DNA of 64,000 bases from contig CM055108.1 of NCBI GenBank assembly GCA_029204225.1, positions 11,841,955 through 11,905,954 of the forward strand. The letters run 5' to 3'. Positions 59,183-64,000 of the stretch are shown here, piece after piece (position 1 is the first letter of the stretch; each line of letters begins with the position of its first letter). Under the pieces are notes generated by a model that worked only from the letters and a program-made list of their open reading frames with translations, did no database searches and was not told the origin of the DNA. Source of the DNA: Diphasiastrum complanatum. Its lineage: Eukaryota > Streptophyta > Lycopodiopsida > Lycopodiales > Lycopodiaceae. The translations under genes and the position numbers were made by a program.

Positions 59183-60931
59183 TCATTCTTCATGTGCATC
59201 CTCCTTCATGAGAAAATAAAAATTTCTTCTTGATTTATTAGGATCACAAAGATCTACCATCATGTTACCACATTCCATAGAATTAGACTCATCCAAATTG
59301 GCAAGACTATGCATGCTATAATAACAAAGTGTTTGCATCATATCTTCATGCTTGTTTACCATGCTAATGTCAGATCTAATGAGGCTAAATACTTCATTAT
59401 GGAGATAAGTGTCTTTAGAAGATGATTCACTTACTCTCATAAAGAATTTACAATTTGCCTCAATACAAATTTTCAAACTATGAGTGAACAAGTCACTTTT
59501 GCTCTTACATGACTTAAGAGCATACTTTTGATGAAATAGCCATTTGCTTTCTAATTGATTTAAAATCAATTTCAATCTTTTAAGACCATCATCTATGTTC
59601 TCAAGAGAGACTTCATACTCAACTAGTATGGCTTTACTCTAATTTTGAGATGCAATGATCTCACTAAAGCAAATTGATTTATCAAATGACATAAGAGAAG
59701 TAAGTATGAGATGTATACCACATGAGATATGCTCCTCTTTCCCTTGAAATGTGAGCCACATGTACTCAACCATATTTTTTGAGTTTTTTTTTGGAATCAC
59801 AATTTGAGAAGGTCTCTCCTCCTCAATCCTTGGCACACTTGAACCTTGAGAAGGATTCTCCTCCTCAATCCTTGGCACATTTGAACCTTGAGATGACTCC
59901 TTAAGATCCTCTTCATGGTGCTCCTTTTTGATGGAAATCTGAGATCTCCATGTCTCATAATGATCACAACAAGTATGACCATTCAATATGCACTTCCTAT
60001 GATTATCAAGATTACTTATGCTAGAAACATAAGTCCAAAAATCACCACAACTTGGCATGATTTTTTTAATATTGAAATCAAAAGGTATCTCCATCTCAAT
60101 AAGGCTAACTACTTGCTTATGGATATAAGTGTCCACTTTGGATGCTTCACTTATTCTCATAAGAAGTTTACAACTTGCCTTTAGGATTGAAAACATATAA
60201 TTTTCATCTTTATGAATGACCACATCATTCACAATCTTATTGAAACTAAAAGATCCTACATTATGAAGATATTTCCATTTTCTTTACTTCATAACTAATG
60301 TAAGCTTACAAGGAAAACATATTTTGCTATCTTTTAAGGCATTACACTCAACTAGTATTTCCTTAATCCACCTTTGAGATACAAAAATCTCTTCAAAGCA
60401 AAATGGTTCTTCATAAGTTGACATGATAGCATAAATGAAACTATTTTCATTTTGTGATTGTTGCTCCTTATTCTTGATTGATTTCTCTTGGATCATAACA
60501 ATAAGTTTAAACTCATCTAAAGTTCCAAGCAAAATACTTTCCAACGACATAAAATAAATCCAAGTTACTTTCATGAAAGTGACATCTATCTTTGCATCTT
60601 GAACCAAACAATGCACTTCCAAATGAAAAATTTCAAAATATTTGACATGTGTTGTGATGGACTCTTGAAGACAAATCTTGCAAGTCCTTATGAGACTCCA
60701 AGCCTCATTCACCTTTCCACAAAGGAAACACCTTTCCTTGGACTTGTCCTTCTTGTATTTGCATTTCGAACTTGAAGCTCCATCCTTCACCTCGGCCCCC
60801 TTGCTTTGGTTCTCCTTGGATGGATTGGTCTTCTTTTTGTAGAATCTTGAGAAAATATATCCTCCCTTGCCACAAATGTTGCACTTAGGATCCTTTCTTT
60901 CCTTCAAAAGGATGCCACCTATTGATGCCAT
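59183..60931 (-). pseudogene. Element E ORF: zinc-knuckle-like start, duplicated unknown domain
   Basis: One reading frame runs from ATG 60931 (MASIGGILLKERKDP) to 59183 with two in-frame stops (60286-60284 TAA and 59641-59639 TAG), about 580 residues. Near the start are CNICGKGGYIFSRF and CFLCGKVNEAW, resembling a gag zinc knuckle with His and last Cys lost. The rest is unfamiliar and internally repeated. CKLLMRISEASKVDTYIHKQ and CKFFMRVSESSSKDTYLHNE are paralogous blocks, as are SQRWIKEILVE and SQN-stop-SKAILVE. A 14-residue repeat (VPRIEEENPSQ, VPRIEEERPSQ) sits between. No protease, integrase, RT or RNase H is seen before the LTR, so E looks non-autonomous. Confidence 0.6.
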
Positions 60932-61009
60932 GTGAATAAAGACCTGTGATATGATTCTACAAATGTAATTTTTGACTTTCAAGAGACTAGATTTGAACAT
61001 CTTCAATAA

Positions 61010-62500
61010 TCTAGAATGATCTACAAAAGATCTAGCTCACAAACCTAAGAATCAATCTTTACACTAATGACTTGTCATTTGGAAACTTTGCTTTGATCAC
61101 TAAGACAAAAGCACACAATCTTTGAATCAAATCACAAAAGAAATCAGATCCAATCTCCTATTGGACTCATCAAATAGCAATGACTCTTTTTTTTGAAAGT
61201 TGAAATGGATATGAAAAGATTTGACACCTAGATTTTCCTTTTCACTTGACTAGTTCTCTCAACACTTGAGATTCTTGAACAAAAGATGGGTTTTGTTTCA
61301 AACACATGAAAATCAAACTTAATCACTTCTTTTGGACTCACTCTTGACCCAAATAATCTCACTCTTGAGATTTAGAATGAATTTGATTTGAATTGAAAAC
61401 AAACTATACCACCAATTTTTCACAAAGCTTTAAAATTTAGACAACTAGAGATTCACAAAGATCTCAACCATGCATGAATACTCAAATATGGACTCCTCCT
61501 CATTCTAGACATCCAATGAGATCACAAATTGACCCTCACACTCTCACAAAGAAAGTTGAATAGAACTAATCTGACTTTCATACATACTATGTCAATTTTT
61601 GCCCAACAAATTGAATTCAATCAGTCCTATTGGATTCCACCAATTACTCTACCTTTTAAGACTTGGAATGAAATTCAAAATCAAAAGTTGTGATTTTCCT
61701 CACTAAGATATTGTGCTTCAAAGAGCTAATGCCACTTAGAAAGATTTGCTCTTAATATGGTAGACTGGCCCTTTAGTGTTCGAGATTATTGGTCACGCTG
61801 AAATTTAATTCCAAGTCTAGGCCTGTTTGTGATTAATTACCTTGAGAAGACCCATACACTCTAATTGAGACATATGGAGTATTGCATGTACGTGTGGCTA
61901 ATATAGGCAGGAGGACTGCATGAAGAGATGTGACCTATTTATAGTTGACTTGCATGGGGATTGCATGGGTTGATGCACAGGAATATACTCTCTATATATT
62001 GATGTAGAATTTCTCTCGTCGACATATTGGGTTTAGATTACTACCAATTTTTCTCCTCCTCTTGCTTCACATGGCATGGCTTGGGGGCTAGATGGCTAAA
62101 AGCATGTTTTGGTGGTACAAAAAAAGAACCCATTTTCTATAGTACCTTTTGGTAGTATATGTCAATTTCTATGGATTTTATTAGTCATAATTTATATTTC
62201 TAATACAATACTTATGGTAGTACAGTTCCCACTTTTTGGAGCAAGTGATAGGTCCCACGAGTTAATGCAATGAAGGCATCCTTGACAATCATCAAAATAC
62301 TAATCACATGGGCCTACTAATCATGGGCCTAATTTATGTGAAAGTAATGTACTTTAGGACCATAAATGGATCTACAAAAGATCCACAAGAGCGATTGGAT
62401 GCTTGCTTAACAATTTATCAAAAAGCTAGACACACAAAAGTTCATCTAGATTGGCAATTTGACAAACAACAAGCATTAACAATCAAAAGCATTGATCAAC
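61010..62500. other. Gene-free region, possible 5' part of element E
   Basis: AT-rich DNA with no recognised coding signal. It should contain the 5' leader or LTR of E if E is complete, but I could not find a PBS or an LTR matching 58250-58913. Confidence 0.5.
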
Positions 62501-62501
62501 A

Positions 62502-63038
62502 TTGAAATCCGAGCCAACACGTGTGTACTACAGGATGTAGTACGGACTTCAACCTGAGAAACAAGTAGAAATTGATTTGGTTTTATTTGGATCACAAAAA
62601 CTCAATGTACATAGTGAACTAGCTTGAGATTGCCAATGAGCTCCAAAATTTTTCTATCTTCTCACTATGGAGAGAGGGAATACATAGCAAATTCGACTTC
62701 CTTCTTGAAGTTAGGTGGATTTTTAGCATGTAATAAGGAAGTTAACTCACTCTGCTTGACCTAAAATGAAACCCTAGTCTATTTCCTAGAGTCATGCTTG
62801 GTAGATAGTTAGTTGGTCAAATTTTCACCTTAAATCTAGGACTTAGGTTTTATAAACTAGGAATCACTACCAAAATGACATGACCAACCCTATGGACTTG
62901 ACCTAACCTACATTAGGAGTGGATTTCCACATAGCATATTTGCCTCAGATGTGTGGAATCCACTTATGTACAAAATTTACATTATACTACATGGTTTTTT
63001 ATCAGGCTAGATTTGCCAAATTTTGACAATTCTTCACA
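62502..63038 (-). mobile_element. 3' LTR of copia element F
   Basis: On the minus strand GAGGAGGAG is followed by TGTGAAGAATTG (from 63038). Interior blocks (ACTCCAACCTG/ACTTCAACCTG, then ATTGAT) correspond to the E LTR. The distal boundary near 62502 is tentative. It carries CAACACGTGTGTA at about 62515. Confidence 0.55.
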
Positions 63039-63084
63039 CTCCTCCTCAGATTTAGCTTGATCTATTTACAACTCTCTTGATAGA

Positions 63085-64000
63085 TTAATGAAATCTTTTA
63101 TAAGTGTCTACAAACAAGGAACTTTTGAGACTCCAATAGAGAATGATGTCCATGAAGGATCTTTCACCAGCTCTTAAAGGATCCCTTACAAGATGTTCCA
63201 TAAATGTGTCTATATACATGTAGCACACTTCAAAACTAAACATCATGCCAAGCCATGGATTCCAAGGCATTTTGTGCACTTGAAGATACATCAATAAAAC
63301 TATTAAGTGCATACATAATGTTGCCAAAGACAACTTGCCTTGCTTGGTCCATATGATTGAGCCTTAATGGCTCCATCTTGATACTCAAGGTTCTTCTTGG
63401 AGTCCTTGGGTCTTGAGCTTGCTCCTCCACTTGACTTGACTCCAAACCATCAATGAATTGAATAAGGTGTTGATCCAAAGGTGCTTCTTCAAATTTACAA
63501 ATCTTCCATTTTTGAAAGATCACATTTCCACCATTGACAACTTCTTTGATGGAAAACAAGTAGATTCTACAATCTCTATTTGAAGAGTAAAACACTACCA
63601 TTATTCCTATCATTGAAATAGGATAATCTTTGGTCCTTACATTGGAATGATCATGCTCAAAGCATGTGGAGCCAAAGATTTCCAATACAAATGATGTTTC
63701 ATCTTTTATGACACTATTCAAACTATTACAAAAATAGTTATCCAATGAAATTGCCTTATCAACAACAAATGGAGATTTGAAAGCATCTAATTTCATTGTC
63801 TTGTCATAAAGAGTACTAAACACCATAGATCTTAAAGATAAGCAACAATTCACTCCATGTCTACTAATACTATCTAACAAGTACTCAAAGATAGTAGACT
63901 CTCCAATGCTCACCACCCTTGCAAGATGCACACTTGAATGGACAATTTGCATGCAATTTGATGACTCGGCCATTGTCATTGAGGACTCCCTTGGAACTCT
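63085..64000 (-). pseudogene. Copia pol remnant of element F (window edge)
   Basis: A 247-codon frame (63979-63236) contains a strongly diverged copia integrase C-terminus: FGSTCFEHDHSNVRTKD, ISMIGIMVVFYSSN and IYLFSIKEVVNGGNVIF, where the family has GYSSxxKAYRxY and xSRDVxFxE. Its N-terminal part is not recognisable. A short block around 63090-63200 (FMEHLVRDPLRAGERSFMDI) is the end of RT (normally IDTPME.....SFEDITLYRSLVGSL). Most of RT and all RNase H are deleted before the polypurine tract. The element continues beyond the window. Confidence 0.65.

Overview
The window looks like nuclear DNA of a land plant, most plausibly a fern. The bulk is decayed LTR retrotransposons of both Ty1/copia and Ty3/gypsy type, with plant-style primer-binding sites (initiator-Met tRNA for the copia elements, Asp tRNA for one gypsy element). 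There are also long AC, TA, GA and GAT microsatellites. The fern inference rests on one gene: a spliced, secreted double-repeat cyanovirin-N homology (CVNH) lectin at 23836-24426 on the minus strand. From general knowledge, CVNH proteins are known from the fern Ceratopteris and from fungi. This is the only gene I consider a likely intact host gene. No rRNA, tRNA, CRISPR or prokaryotic feature was seen.

Layout. 0-3.5 kb: a PIF/Harbinger transposase pseudogene cut by a copia LTR, then microsatellites and GC-rich palindromes. 4.5-5.4 kb: a degenerate CTAAGGGCCAA-type minisatellite. 5.8-7.8 kb: a decayed gene resembling the DUF7869 family. 7.8-10.6 kb: copia LTR, PBS, gag and protease on plus, joined head-on to a minus-strand copia remnant with its own PBS and LTR (10.6-12.05 kb). 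12.8-22.3 kb: three related copia remnants, the last two (Y and Z) arranged body-LTR-body-LTR. 22.6-23.3 kb: an unrecognised decayed minus-strand coding relic. 23.8-24.4 kb: the CVNH gene. 24.6-25.3 kb: a 60-bp tandem repeat split by a very large hairpin.

29.3-34.3 kb: a copia RT fragment, a GCGGT-rich tract, and a minus-strand gypsy gag with two protease domains next to a copia-type LTR and PBS. 34.8-43.2 kb: minus-strand gypsy G1 (LTR, Asp PBS, gag, protease, RNase H, integrase, 3' extra ORF; RT palm deleted). 43.2-49.1 kb: plus-strand gypsy G2, with pol followed by the same kind of extra ORF ending in a coiled coil. 49.1-52.1 kb: copia fragments on both strands. 52.2-58.2 kb: a copia element (A) with two LTRs and a 5-bp target duplication, nested in the leader of a related element (B) whose gag ORF is intact. 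58.2-64 kb: two further minus-strand elements, one (E) with an unfamiliar internally duplicated ORF and no pol.

Almost every retroelement reading frame is broken. Where two copies can be compared, the new stops are C-to-T or G-to-A transitions, as expected for old, methylated, silenced elements. The most interesting items are the CVNH lectin, the extra 3' ORF shared by both gypsy copies, the duplicated protease, the element E ORF, and recurrent palindromic or reiterated motifs in LTRs and leaders.
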